Under the pieces are notes generated by a model. The model did not search any database. It was not told where the DNA came from and worked only from the letters and a program-made list of their open reading frames with translations. From Phorcus lineatus (Eukaryota > Mollusca > Gastropoda > Trochida > Trochidae): 64,000 nucleotides of DNA. Positions 34,700 through 45,560 of the stretch are shown here, piece by piece. The DNA lies in contig OV121084.1 of assembly GCA_921293015.1 (NCBI GenBank), positions 53,927,864 to 53,991,863 on the forward strand, read 5' to 3'. Both the position numbers and the translations under genes were made by a program. Every line of letters starts with the position of its first letter. The stretch's first letter is position 1.

Positions 34700-37600
34700 T
34701 TCTCAAATCTGTTGTAGACATGTCTTATGATATGTTAGTTTATTGTAGGAAAGTTTCATACCAATTGTATTGCATATATACCTAGGATAAAGTGTAATGC
34801 ATTGAATTTCGGAAGTACCACTCCAATTGATGACTTAGAGTTATAATAGTTTTACAACCTGGGTATCCAAGGTTTGTAATATTTTCTTGGCTAAGAACGA
34901 TATAGGTCCTTGCCGTTTTTAAATATTATATTTCATTATTGTTTTGAACCATTAAGTAAGTACTAGCGAGTCATATCTTCTATGCAAGCAGTTATCCTTA
35001 GCAATCTTTTACATTGTAAATCAGTCTTACGTGTGTGTATGACTTGTGTGCTGCGATCAAGTAGATGACGTCATGAGTATGAATTGTGCGTGACTAATCA
35101 GTAGATTTATTGGTATAGCAGCATTCGATTGTATAACAAAATGTAAATCCGTCTTTGTACCGTGACTGAGGAGACCACAGTAAGCTTTCCTTATACGATT
35201 GCTTGGTGAATGAATTCAATTTGCAAATGTTTTCATTTCAAAGAAAACCAACGAAGCGACAAGTTTCGAATCTTAGCGGTTATGTATGCTAAGATTTGCT
35301 GATTCAACATTCTAATGATAAATGAAATACATCACTCTTTACATACAAATGGCAAAAAGTGACAAATTGCCAAAAGGGCCGAAGTCATTTATGCTGATGA
35401 AAATAATTTGCATTTTCCGTGCTATGTGAAGGTTTGAGAGATAATGGTTTGCGCTAGAGCCTTTAAGCAAACATTACACAATTTACCGGCACACCTACTA
35501 GAGTCGAATATCAACTTCAAGATATATGTGTCATTATTCAAATTTAAAATTCCTATTTGCTTCTGATCAATTTGTAAATGTTGTGATTGTTTTCAAAGGC
35601 GCATATGAGTTTCTAAAAATATTCACTATAAACAGTTATCCAAAGTAATTTTTAAAAAGTTTTCAGTTAGGTTGTTGTCAAATGAACAGTTATAAATATT
35701 TCGAAATCTGTGACTGTTTGTGGACCGAAGATGTATATTAGTCTGAAAAACGATTCATATGTTGAACTGATTGCCAAAAAGTTGCCATGTGTTCATTAGA
35801 AATTGTTTTATTATTACTAATGTTGTCACGTCCGTTTATACACACAAGTCTCAACGAATAGCACTAACGTGGTGTGTGTTCATTTTAGAATTCTGTCTGT
35901 CGGCCGTATTACGAAAGATTTTTGTCCCTCATATAATAACCTTCTTGTTCTAAACGATCAAGCCTGAAACGCCATCTTCAATATCAAACATAGTTAATAT
36001 AGTTATCAAAGGTAGATACAAGCTAAACCTCTGGTTGAAAGTTTACCTTTAAATACAATCATACTGTTACTTACGAAGTTGTCGATTTGTCAGTCAAATG
36101 ATTTGCGTAGCTTAAGGGATATGTTGTCTACTTGACGAAACGTTAATGTAGTACGTTATCCAAAACAATGTACTGACTGTCACCTGATTTGTAAAATCAT
36201 GATGATTCGTTCATCAAGGCATTGTTGGCCTAAGCTATCTTCAGTTTGGAAGAAATTTTCAGATATGTCCCGCTATCACCACTGTGTTATCGCACACTCG
36301 ATGTAGAGAGGTGTATATCGATGATTTGTTTATAATATAGGGTTAAATGGTTTGTTTTATGATTTGTTTCTAATTTAAATTTAACGTAGACAAGGGTAAT
36401 AATAATAATGCCTTGAATGTGAACGATTATGTCAATGCATGGCAAATAATATTCTTTCTTTCTTTCCGCGTTGCTCATTACAGAGGTCGGATTTTTAAGG
36501 GCATTTGTTTACAGTTTTCAATCATTTATAAGATATATGTTAAAATCCGTAACACTAAAACCTCTCTACCAGTGTCCGTCTGTCTATCTGATTGTTTGTT
36601 TGTTTGTGTGAGCATGTTTTATTTGTATGTATGCTTCATTGACATCTAACTAATGCAATGAATGAAACAGTAGACATAACAGGAATTCTATTCAATTTTA
36701 TTTCATTTGCCTAATGACGGTTTTTGTTTCGGGATATTTAAGGCACAGAGAGTACGTATTTAGGGTCAACGAAGACGAATTTTTTAGACATTATTATTTT
36801 AGAAAGCAAACATTATTGTTACAGAGAGGTATCGTTTGAATATATATATCAATATATCTATGTACATATATAATCTATCGGAATACAATGCGCATAAAGT
36901 CGTGACAATATACACTTTCATTAAGGTTTAATTCAACCTTTTATACCCCGTTAATGGAAAACGCTCGATAAAAAAGTAAGATATTTTCAATGATAAATAA
37001 ACGATTCTGTTTATTGTCACCGTCGGAAGTGATACTCTATGTTTATTATGCAAGACTCATCTACTCGTACCTAACATGTGCAACGTCTAGACTTACCGGC
37101 CGACTGTCAGACGACAAATTAACAAGTTCTGTGTATTGTGTTTCAGGTTCTTCAGATGATCGTGTTTTTGAAGCATATAGTCCAAAGACTTTACAATAAC
37201 AATGTGATTTAACAACCTTTATTGACCATTGTTTAACTAAGTATTGATCGATCGAATGTTTGCGTTGTTTTGGTAAAGATGTGTATCTCAAATTGACAGA
37301 TCTAAAGGTGCAGATCCACGTTGAAAAATGATTGATAGGGTTAACGAAGTGACTCCAATGTTGTAGAGTTAACACAGTGCGGAATAGAAGTTAATTTAAA
37401 TTATACATAGTGGTACAGGTTTGCAGTACGTTTTTTTAAAGAATACTACGAAAGCTCTTGGGAAGCCAGGATAAAAATAACTTCGTCCATATCACCAAGA
37501 ATACAAATCTTATTCAAAAGGTGTTTCATTTAGATAAAAGTTACATTCGCTCATCAGTATGCAAAATATTATGCAATATTACATAGCGCCCATTTTCGAC

Positions 37601-39380
37601 TCTCAACGTAGCTAACCCACAAAACAAGAAAGTTGTTTAGAGAACAAGGCATATTACAGTTAACATACATTTCATAGCCAAACTCCAGCTTAATCAATAT
37701 ATAAATGTATCGTGTGTGCTGTTGTAAAGCTTTGCAATGTTTGAATGCACATACATTACTTTTAATGGTATTATATTCTAGAAAGACTAGATGTTAATAA
37801 AGGCTCGCGGAAATGAAGGTATTGTTGACGAAAATATTAAAATGAATTTCATATTCTTTTATATACTTTTGAAATGCCACTTTCAAATAGAGATCTAAAG
37901 AATGAATTTAAAAACATTCTTTAAAATATATCAAACGTAGATAAAAACAGTCTTTATATTATTTTGTGGTTGTCAACGTAATGTAAAGAACTGTTGCTGA
38001 ATGTTGTGATTTTGATGACGAGTTTCGAGAATTTACGCCTACCTTGACCGAAATCAAAGTAAACATATAGATAGCATAGGTAGATCTTAAGAGCAAAACC
38101 TCGATGAATTCAAGTAACACTAGCGACATAATGATTATACCGCGTTTTTCGGCATTAACTGCTATATTTTTCGGTGACTTTTTTTTAATGAAGATAGATA
38201 TGTTAGATATTTATTATTTGTCACTTCATAGACTTCTACTCTTCGTTTGACTATCTCTTATGTGATTTCTTCATCTGAGTTCCGCTATCTTTTGAAAGAC
38301 CCTTTCTTCATTTCCACATTCTAAAGCCTTGATGCTGATATACTACTTGCTATATGAGCGCTCTTTGAGTAAAATAACACCTAGATATTCCTTGTCGAAT
38401 TAGAAGTTAATATTCGGTAGCAAATGACGGGTGGTACTCGGCTGTTGATCAAAGGTGCAATAAGTTGCTGCGGTCGAGACCCCTTTAGCGCTAATTGATT
38501 AATTGCTTGTGTATTCGGGATTATGTGTATTCAGGGGAAAATGAGAATGCAAAAGCCTAATCTTAAATCTTGACATAAAACTTAGAACTAGCAGCCAATT
38601 GTTGAAAGCATCCTATTTGCCAAGTGTTTCATTGTTCTTTAACAGATTTAAGTTAAGAAGTTCAATGCAAACGTGAAAAGGATAACTATTGATGAGTTAA
38701 ATTGTTTTAAGTTTCGATGAAATTTCCTGATTTGCGCCGCTTGTACCACTGTGTGAGTGGTTGGTTTGTGTACTGGTAGATGAAGAAGAGGAAGAAAAGA
38801 AATATAATTCAATAATGTGTCACATGTTGTTTTACATCACATTACAAATTTACAGACTTGTGAATTGAACAACATCCGAACAAAAACGAACGGCCTATGT
38901 GACAGAAAGGGGCATATAAAGACATTGTAATATATAAATATAATTTTTTCAAAGAAAACAAAGTGATTAAAATAACTAATGGTGGAATGGTTGCTTGTCG
39001 TCGTTTAATCACTGAACTTATGAGTGCAGAGATGAATTATTTACATATTTAAAGCCACGAAGGAAGCAATGGACATTCATGTAACAACAAATCTATTCCA
39101 TGTAACTTAAGTATTTCATCAGTATGTCAGTTTAACATTATAAGGTAATTCATGATATCAAATATGAAATCATCCCTAACTATTTTTGGCGAGTGTGCCT
39201 GTATATTACCTCTCCAGTGACTCTCTGTCTACAGCCCTTGGTTTACCTAAAACGTTGCTTCTGTATTTCAGTTGATAAAAAGCCTATTTGCACGAAACAT
39301 TCAGAGCAACCACTACGTAATTAAGAACAAAAACCTCTTTTCATGAAAGAATCTATCTACCGACTCTTGATTTAGATTGC
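34700..39380. other. Interior of the array-bounded segment
   Basis: 4.7 kb of AT-rich sequence. Frames of up to about 100 codons (for example 37061-37375 minus) show no domain. No gene seen. Confidence 0.5.
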
Positions 39381-39389
39381 CGCTGCTTC

Positions 39390-39470
39390 GCGTTCATTTG
39401 CGGTTTTTCGCGGTCATTTCGCGGTTTTTTGCGGTCATTTGCGGTTTTTTGCGGTCTTTTGCGATCAAAA
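39390..39470 (+). repeat. 10-bp tandem array, right
   Basis: Eight units of the same consensus and same strand as the left array (GCGGTYWTTY); one unit is 11 bp (39410-39420). It ends in GCGATCAAAA. Confidence 0.9.
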
Positions 39471-39488
39471 TACTGTCTGATCGCGGTC

Positions 39489-39616
39489 AGGCGCGATCAG
39501 AGTGCAATCTGAATGCATTCGACCGCGATCTGAGTGCAATCTGAATGCATTCGACCGCAATCAGAGTGCAATCTGAATGCATTCGACCGCGATCAGATTG
39601 CAATCTGAATGCATTC
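39489..39616 (+). repeat. 32-bp tandem array, right
   Basis: Four contiguous 32-bp units starting 39489, 39521, 39553 and 39585, each ending CTGAATGCATTC. Same strand orientation as the left array, but outside the 10-bp array, so the order is mirrored. Confidence 0.9.
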
Positions 39617-39762
39617 ACTACAGGTAAAGATATATGCAACCCACTGTAGGTTCAAATTCTCTCTCCTGCTGAATCCTACTAATAATTAGTCATATTCTCA
39701 AATTACAACTTTTATGTATTCTATACAATAAAAATGTGACTTCTAAAAAAGGTCAAAAATAA

Positions 39763-40307
39763 GAAATTGGACCATACGACTAGCAATTGATTGCTGTAAT
39801 TAGTTGGTCGTCGTTGTGTCTCAGTGTCTGAGCGTCGTAGTTGAAAGGTTTTGATTGGGTCGATTTGGGGAAATGTCGCAAAATCGCTTTACACCTTCAT
39901 TATCAGTATTTGAAACAAGTTGTAACCACACCAAGTAAACAACAATTTCTTCAATTTTCGACCTGTCATAGTTAAAAACAGTGCCCGAAGCCTTCCACTA
40001 TATTGTTTATATTTCCAGGTGGGCGGGGCTATCGCTCCGCTGCAAACATTATGATGTTTAGCAATATCCCTTTGCAACAAAAAATATATGTGGCGATATT
40101 CCGAGTTCTAATTTTATTTGCATTCTAGGTAGATGCTTGTCTTCAATATGACGTGGCTATAGAGCGAGAATGAAGTGAATTTGTGATCGCTATGCATAAA
40201 ATTGCCTTGTCCTCCATCTTGGATCGCTGCTCTGCGCAGCGCCATTATACAGCCAGTGCCATGGCCTCACTGTAGCGCAAGTGGAACGAGGCCCGGGAAC
40301 CAGGTTG
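39763..40307 (-). repeat. Right terminal inverted repeat
   Basis: Reverse complement of 32688-33233 with about 11 differences, including a 2-base indel near 39827. Confidence 0.9.
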
Positions 40308-40317
40308 CATGTTTTCA
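40308..40317. repeat. Target-site duplication, right (CATGTTTTCA)
   Basis: Matches 32678-32687. Confidence 0.85.
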
Positions 40318-41080
40318 TTTTTACTCTTGTAAAGGGCAGTGCCGATTGTATTCCTTGGAGCAACTCTTCTTTCTTATTTTGTTTTGATTACTTGTTAGAC
40401 GAGAAGGTTAGTGAAAGAAAGCAGTCTCGAGCCGGAATAAAGATCCAGTATAAGATCCATGTATAGAGCATGCTGACGATTGCTAGCTGACGAAAACTGA
40501 CAAGCATTGCTGTCATTGAACTTGCAGTGATAAAAAAACGCATTGTGAAGTGAGTTTTATTATGTATTTATGCTATTGAGATGATTCCTCTGTACAAAGT
40601 TCATAATACGTCATCTTGGCATATATAATAGCATGTTTACGTATTGTCAGGGAGTATCGCAATGATGACTATATATAAGGTGTAATGTCTGTCCAATAAG
40701 TTTGTTTTTTTATTTGGAATTACCTGTATAAAGGATTTGAGCACTATCAAAAACTGGCATCATATAAATTAAGTTGATTAAGACGATTTTCAACTTTTTA
40801 CTTTTTTGAAATGTTGAAATTGGCTTTGAAAAACAGTTGAAACTTGATATGAAGTCCCTTTTGAAACGTTAGAAATAGTTAAAAACTAATTACTACTGAT
40901 TGTTACTCATCAACAGATGTATCATGACAAATCGAACGGTTTCCGTGTAAAACTGTTTTAGAAAGCTATACATTTCGAACATGAATATAAAACTCTATAT
41001 TACACAATGGTGTCTGTGTAATAGTCATGTATAGATTTACTGTGATGCTTATCAAAACGTTGTATCAGAGATATAAACTG
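40318..41080. other. Non-coding stretch
   Basis: No gene recognised. Confidence 0.5.
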
Positions 41081-41083
41081 ACC

Positions 41084-41264
41084 CGGTATTTAAGATCTTA
41101 TAGGTGATATTTCCCGACAAATGGAACCGATCTGTAAATTAATGTGTGACAATAATTCGCTAAGAAGCTGCGGTATTTGAAATCTTATAGTTGATATTTC
41201 AGGGGAATGGAACCGACCTGCAAATTATAATGTGTGACTATAATTCACTAAGAAGCTGTGATTT
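41084..41264 (+). repeat. Two-copy tandem repeat, about 90 bp
   Basis: The unit from GGTATTTAAGATCTTATAGG (41085) to CTAAGAAGCTG recurs from GGTATTTGAAATCTTATAG (41172), sharing TGGAACCGA and AATTCRCTAAGAAGCTG. Confidence 0.8.
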
Positions 41265-41372
41265 GATCCTAATCAAGAAGAACGATATCATAAAGATGCA
41301 TAAAAAGCACGAGAGCATAAGCGTTTAATCACATTAACTTAAGAAAAAGGTGATGTAAATTTCTATGAGTCA

Positions 41373-42810
41373 ATGGTTCCATATATCAAAAGACGTCGTT
41401 CCCATTACCTTCACGTTGTTCAGGAAAACGACATTACTGATCTGCCGGTGAAGGAAGTAGATACTAAATGTGCATTGATAATGCCACTTTTTAAGAAAGG
41501 AGATAAATGTTGCTGTAGCAATTACAGACCTATTTCTTTAATAAGTTGTTTGGGTAAAATTTTTGAAAGAACCATCTTGAAATATTTATCAAATTACTTT
41601 CTTGACAATCATTTACTATATAAATATCAATCAGGTTTTCAAGTAGGTCAATCTACGACCCATCAGGTAATTGAGTTATATAATAACATTTTTTATGCCT
41701 TTAGACAGACGAGAAGATTACTGCATGGTCTTTTGTGATGTGTCTAAGGCATTTGACAGAGTGTGGCACAGAGGTTTGATACATAAACTAGAAAACTATG
41801 GTATAGGTAGAGGATTGCTGAAATGGATACATTGTTACCTAAATGGTAGAACCCAAAAGGTTTTTGTGAATGGTTCTTTATCAAGTCCAAAAAGTTCTAT
41901 CCGCTGGAGTACCCCAGGGATCAGTGCTGGGTCCATTTCTGTTTATTGTTTATGTAAACGATATTGCAGATCAGTTAGATTGTGCTGCACGCTTATTCGC
42001 TGACGATACATCTATGGGTATTTCATCTATCAATCACAGGCTTATGCAAGATACGCTAAACAAAGATCTCCAAAGTGTGTCATGCTGGGCAAGACACTGG
42101 CTTGTTACTTACAATCCAAGCAAAACGGAAGCTATTCTGTTTAGTCTTAAGAGCAAGAATGCAATTTTGAATTTAAAATTTGAAAACCAGTGTGTAGATT
42201 TTAAAAAGGCCCATAAACATCTTGGAATATTTTTTTCATCTGATTGTAAATGGAATACCCATATTAATAGCATTGTGAAGACAACCTCTTCCATGGTAAC
42301 TTCCATGAGAAACTTAAAGTTTATGTTAAACAGAGAAACTCTAAATAAGATTTATATAGTTTTCATAAGACCACATCTTGAATATGCCTGTGAACTTTGG
42401 GATGGTTGTTCACTAGAGGCTTCTGATAAAATTCAAAAAGTTCAGTTCGAAGCAGCCAGGATAGTAACTGGCCTTCCTAAATATTCCTCCCGAGAATCTT
42501 TATCCTATGAAACAGGTTGGCAATCGTTAAAGGAGAGAAGAACATATCGAAAATTATCTTTATTTTATAAAATACACAATGATAATGCCCCATCGTACCT
42601 TTGTGACCTTATGCCTAAACCTGTTGAAGCTAAGACAAACTACAACATTAGAAACGTGCGTGATCTTTCTATGTCATATTCCCGCACAACTTTGTACAGT
42701 CAATCATTTTTGGCATCGGAGACCTCTCTTATAATGATAATGTAAAGATTTTTAAAGAAGTTCATAAATACATTTCTCTTTCTGGAAGATTTGAAAACTA
42801 GATTTTAAAG
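41373..42810 (+). pseudogene. CR1/L2/jockey-like LINE reverse transcriptase, frameshifted
   Basis: Three overlapping frames carry one RT. 41373-41738 has LIMPLFKKGDK, SNYRPISLIS and GFQVGQSTTHQ; 41671-42003 has FCDVSKAFDRVWHRGLIHKL; 41870-42745 has GVPQGSVLGPFLFIVYVNDI, the catalytic FADDTSMGI, TYNPSKTEA, KHLGIFFSSDCKWNTHI and the thumb block IRPHLEYACELWDG, followed by LPKYSSRESL. A last shift near 42725 leads to about 42800. All RT palm motifs are present, including both aspartates of FADD. There is no endonuclease upstream (5'-truncated near 41470). A 3' UTR runs to about 43020, ending in AAATA-rich sequence. It is a different family from the 24 kb LINE. Confidence 0.88.
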
Positions 42811-43024
42811 GATGCGCATGTTTGTAATTGCAAATTTATATTTTTCCTAACTATATTTTAACTATAGTTCTTTGTTCGCTCTTTTGTATATATATATTTC
42901 TTCTTCTTTGTATATATTCATGTATTATGTATTATGTTAAACTTTATATATGTCAGTTCTGTTCATAGGAGAGGGTTTCATTAAGTTGGATAACTTGTAC
43001 CCAATCGTTTCTATAAATAAATAT

Positions 43025-44515
43025 CAAATAATTAAATCAAATGTGCATTGATGAAGGTACTATCTTAAACCTGTCCAGATGGCCATTTACGCTATGTTCA
43101 CAAAGCTACTGTCAAGATAACGTCAATCTGCGTGTTGACAGAGATACTCGTGTCAAGATTCGTCCGTTTTGAAATAGCGAGATCACCCGTGGTTACCGAA
43201 ATCGTTATTAGCACTTGCGGACCAGTTTAGGTCATAATTTGTTTTAAATTAAAATTTTCCAACATGAAAGTAGAAATGTCAGGCCTCTAGATGTTTATAA
43301 GCGACATGGTACATGTAGTTTAAGAACACAATCGTTGTTTTGAATTAAGCATAAAAGTGAAGGATTGAAGGTAGTTGTATATATTTTTCACCTAAGTATT
43401 TATGCACCAATTATACTAATGGTCATGACGTTCTATAAATGAAAAATACAATCAGCTAGCCGTTATGTCCTCTTCATAAAAAACTAACGAATATTAATAA
43501 ACAACAATCTCATGAGCTAGATGGAAATCTTTTGTCACGGGAGATATTATTTGTGGAAGATCAAGAGATATCTCCTAAGAATATTTGTTAATTGAAATAT
43601 TTTTAACAATACCCTGCGACCGTGTAGATGATATCACTCTCGTGTTACATCATCAATTCATGAAATCGCAATGCTACGACGTCGTAAACATGACGTCACA
43701 AATATATGACACCACAACATTGGAATTTGTGCATTGTGCATGTGCATTGGTAGGGATATACTTGTTTCATGGAAAGCAACGTAATGCAAAATTATTTAGT
43801 TGAAAAATAGCATCTCAACCACGTGTCTTCTGATACCAAGTATAAAAGTGATAGAAGGTGATAAAATAAATTATAACATACAATTTGTGTTAAAATATTT
43901 GATATCAGACGACACTTTGATGAGATTCTTGATATACTCGACAGTATTTTCAATATCATATACTATATCAGTAGCCAAATACAAATTGCATTTTAATGTT
44001 TCTAAGTTAATATGTTCAGGAGGAGATGTTTTAGTTTAACTGTCAATGAACCTGGAATTAGTTTTATATTTAAATAGTTTCAATTGTTTCAGAACCATGG
44101 GGCCTGTCACATATCAAAGTAGATATTTGCTTTCAATGATTTAGACACCTATTTCGCTTCATGTCATGCTATCAGTCTGAGTATCCAATCGATGTCTTAC
44201 AAACATGCTCATCCCACGCATGAGAGGGCTCATATCAGAAATCAATATCAGACACGTGTGTCAATACTGTCAATGTCGCTAGCTCTTGACCCATAGTATG
44301 AAAATTATATTCGCGTAGTTGCTTTAGTTAAACACAAGAAATATCAGTATATATCTCAGAGAGCAAGTATTCATCATTTCAATTTATGTGGATTTTATTT
44401 CAGTGTATTACCATAATGTAGATCCTACGTGTAACAAAGCAATTTCATTTCTTTTGCATCAACTCTGCATGGCTTTTGTCTCAGTAAGAAATACCTTATC
44501 TGTGTCCAATAAAAG
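43025..44515. other. Non-coding AT-rich stretch
   Basis: No gene recognised. Confidence 0.5.
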
Positions 44516-44518
44516 AGA

Positions 44519-44640
44519 GGGTGGGATAGCGCAGTGGTCGGCGCGTTCGGCTTCAGATCACGAGGTAGTAAGGTTTGAGTGCAATGCTACACTAAATGTC
44601 TGCACATAACCACCCATAGTTTGCTAGTTCGGACCGTACT
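44519..44640 (+). repeat. tRNA-derived SINE, copy 1
   Basis: TAGCGCAGTGG (44527-44537) fits the RNA polymerase III A box (TRGYNNARNGG). A second part, GGTTTGAGTGCAATGCTACACT (44572 on), is shared with 50160-50181. The part expected to hold the B box is missing relative to copy 2, so this is an internally deleted copy. Confidence 0.65.
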
Positions 44641-44699
44641 CAATTGTTTAACTGCAGTGCTTAAATAAAAGTAAGTATATACTGTTGGAAAAGGGCCGA

Positions 44700-44835
44700 A
44701 ATTCTTAAGGCTTGGCGTCCGGCGTCCGTCCGCCCGTCTGTCTGTAAACTTGTCATTATTTCGACTTATCTCCTAAATTACTAACTGTTAAAATTAACTG
44801 CCAGGCATAAGTAAGGTTTCACTTTTCATGAAAAC
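44700..44835 (+). repeat. GTCC/GTCT-rich dispersed repeat fragment
   Basis: GGCGTCCGGCGTCCGTCCGC then CCGTCTGTCTGTAAACTTGT, followed by TTTCGACTTATCTCC. Repeats with (GTCC)n, TAAACTT and a TTCTC(C/T)T follow-up are common in marine invertebrate genomes. Its class is unknown to me. Confidence 0.5.
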
Positions 44836-45039
44836 ATAGAGAGGGCTTGAATACGGGTTTGATTCTTAGCAGGAAATAATAGTATTACTGCATCGTTTCC
44901 TATAAATGAACGCATCGCATCAAACGCAGCCACTGGAATTGTGCATTGACAAACACGTGATTTGTTATGCACGTGCGGCGATGTTGCATGAATACCCTTG
45001 TTTGAAAGAGCAGACATTCAGTAACACAAAGAACACCAA

Positions 45040-45560
45040 AAGTATGCCAAGACTTACGCAAGTGCAACGTGACCAAGCGATCGGTATGTCCAACTTCAAA
45101 TGGCAGGAAGTTTCAACTGCACGATCAGAAGGCAGGCCAGACACAGGACGGACCAAGATAGGGAAGACCGAGGGTAACAACTGAGGCCGAAGATCGCAAC
45201 ACCAGGGAAATTCACCACCGATACCGATACCGATTCGCGATCGTAACGGCGACGGCACTCGGTCATGTCATCAGCACAAGAACAATCCTTCGTCGACTTC
45301 GTTTGATTGGTATGCGAGCCTACCGCCCCTTCCGTGGCTTTTACGATTGACACGTACTGTACGCCGGTGGCAGCGGCATGACTGGGAGAGGGTGCTGTTT
45401 ACAGACGAGAGCAGGTTTTGCTATTCAGGAACGATGGCAGGGTTCGAGCAAGCTCTGTTAAACATATGGATAGGATCAGACGCCTGACCACTTCAATGGA
45501 AGGCGAGTACTTGCTTGCATTGATGACCAGGGTGGTCACACTCGATACTGATGACAGACT
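45040..45560 (+). pseudogene. Decayed Tc1-like transposase
   Basis: MPRLTQVQRDQAIGM at 45043 is the usual start of a Tc1-group transposase. After shifts come RPRVTTEAEDRNT, ILRRLRLIGMRAYRPFRGF, and then HDWERVLFTDESRFCYSG, which carries the first catalytic D of the DDE triad, followed by NDGRVR. The second D and the E regions are absent; 45480-45560 contains only a weak tail. Several frames and stops are mixed, and no terminal repeats were found, so this is an old relic unrelated in age to the 57-59 kb copy. Confidence 0.7.

Larger units (their letters stand above)
34414..39627. mobile_element. Array-bounded 5.2-kb segment, possible nested element
   Basis: It starts TTACCTG (34414-34420) and ends CAGGTAA (39621-39627), an inverted 7-mer. 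At each end lies a 32-bp-unit array outermost and a 10-bp-unit array inside it. GC-rich tandem subterminal arrays of this sort occur in several DNA transposon groups as transposase-binding sites. No target duplication is evident and no transposase-like frame exists inside. Whether it inserted into the long-TIR element or is that element's own interior is undecided. Confidence 0.5.
32688..40307. mobile_element. Mutator-like non-autonomous element with long TIRs
   Basis: This 7620-bp element is bounded by inverted repeats of about 545 bp (32688-33233 and 39763-40307), starting CAACCTGGTTCC at each outer end, with a 10-bp direct repeat immediately outside. Long TIRs with 8-11 bp target duplications are typical of Mutator-like elements (MULEs). 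The interior has no transposase-like frame; it holds a LINE remnant and a second, array-bounded segment. I count about 11 differences between TIRs, so the insertion is fairly young. Superfamily assignment is by architecture only. Confidence 0.8.

Noticed and set aside
44527..44600. Functional tRNA gene
   Set aside because: Has an A-box-like word but no cloverleaf or intact B box, and a related copy at 50.06 kb shows it is a SINE.
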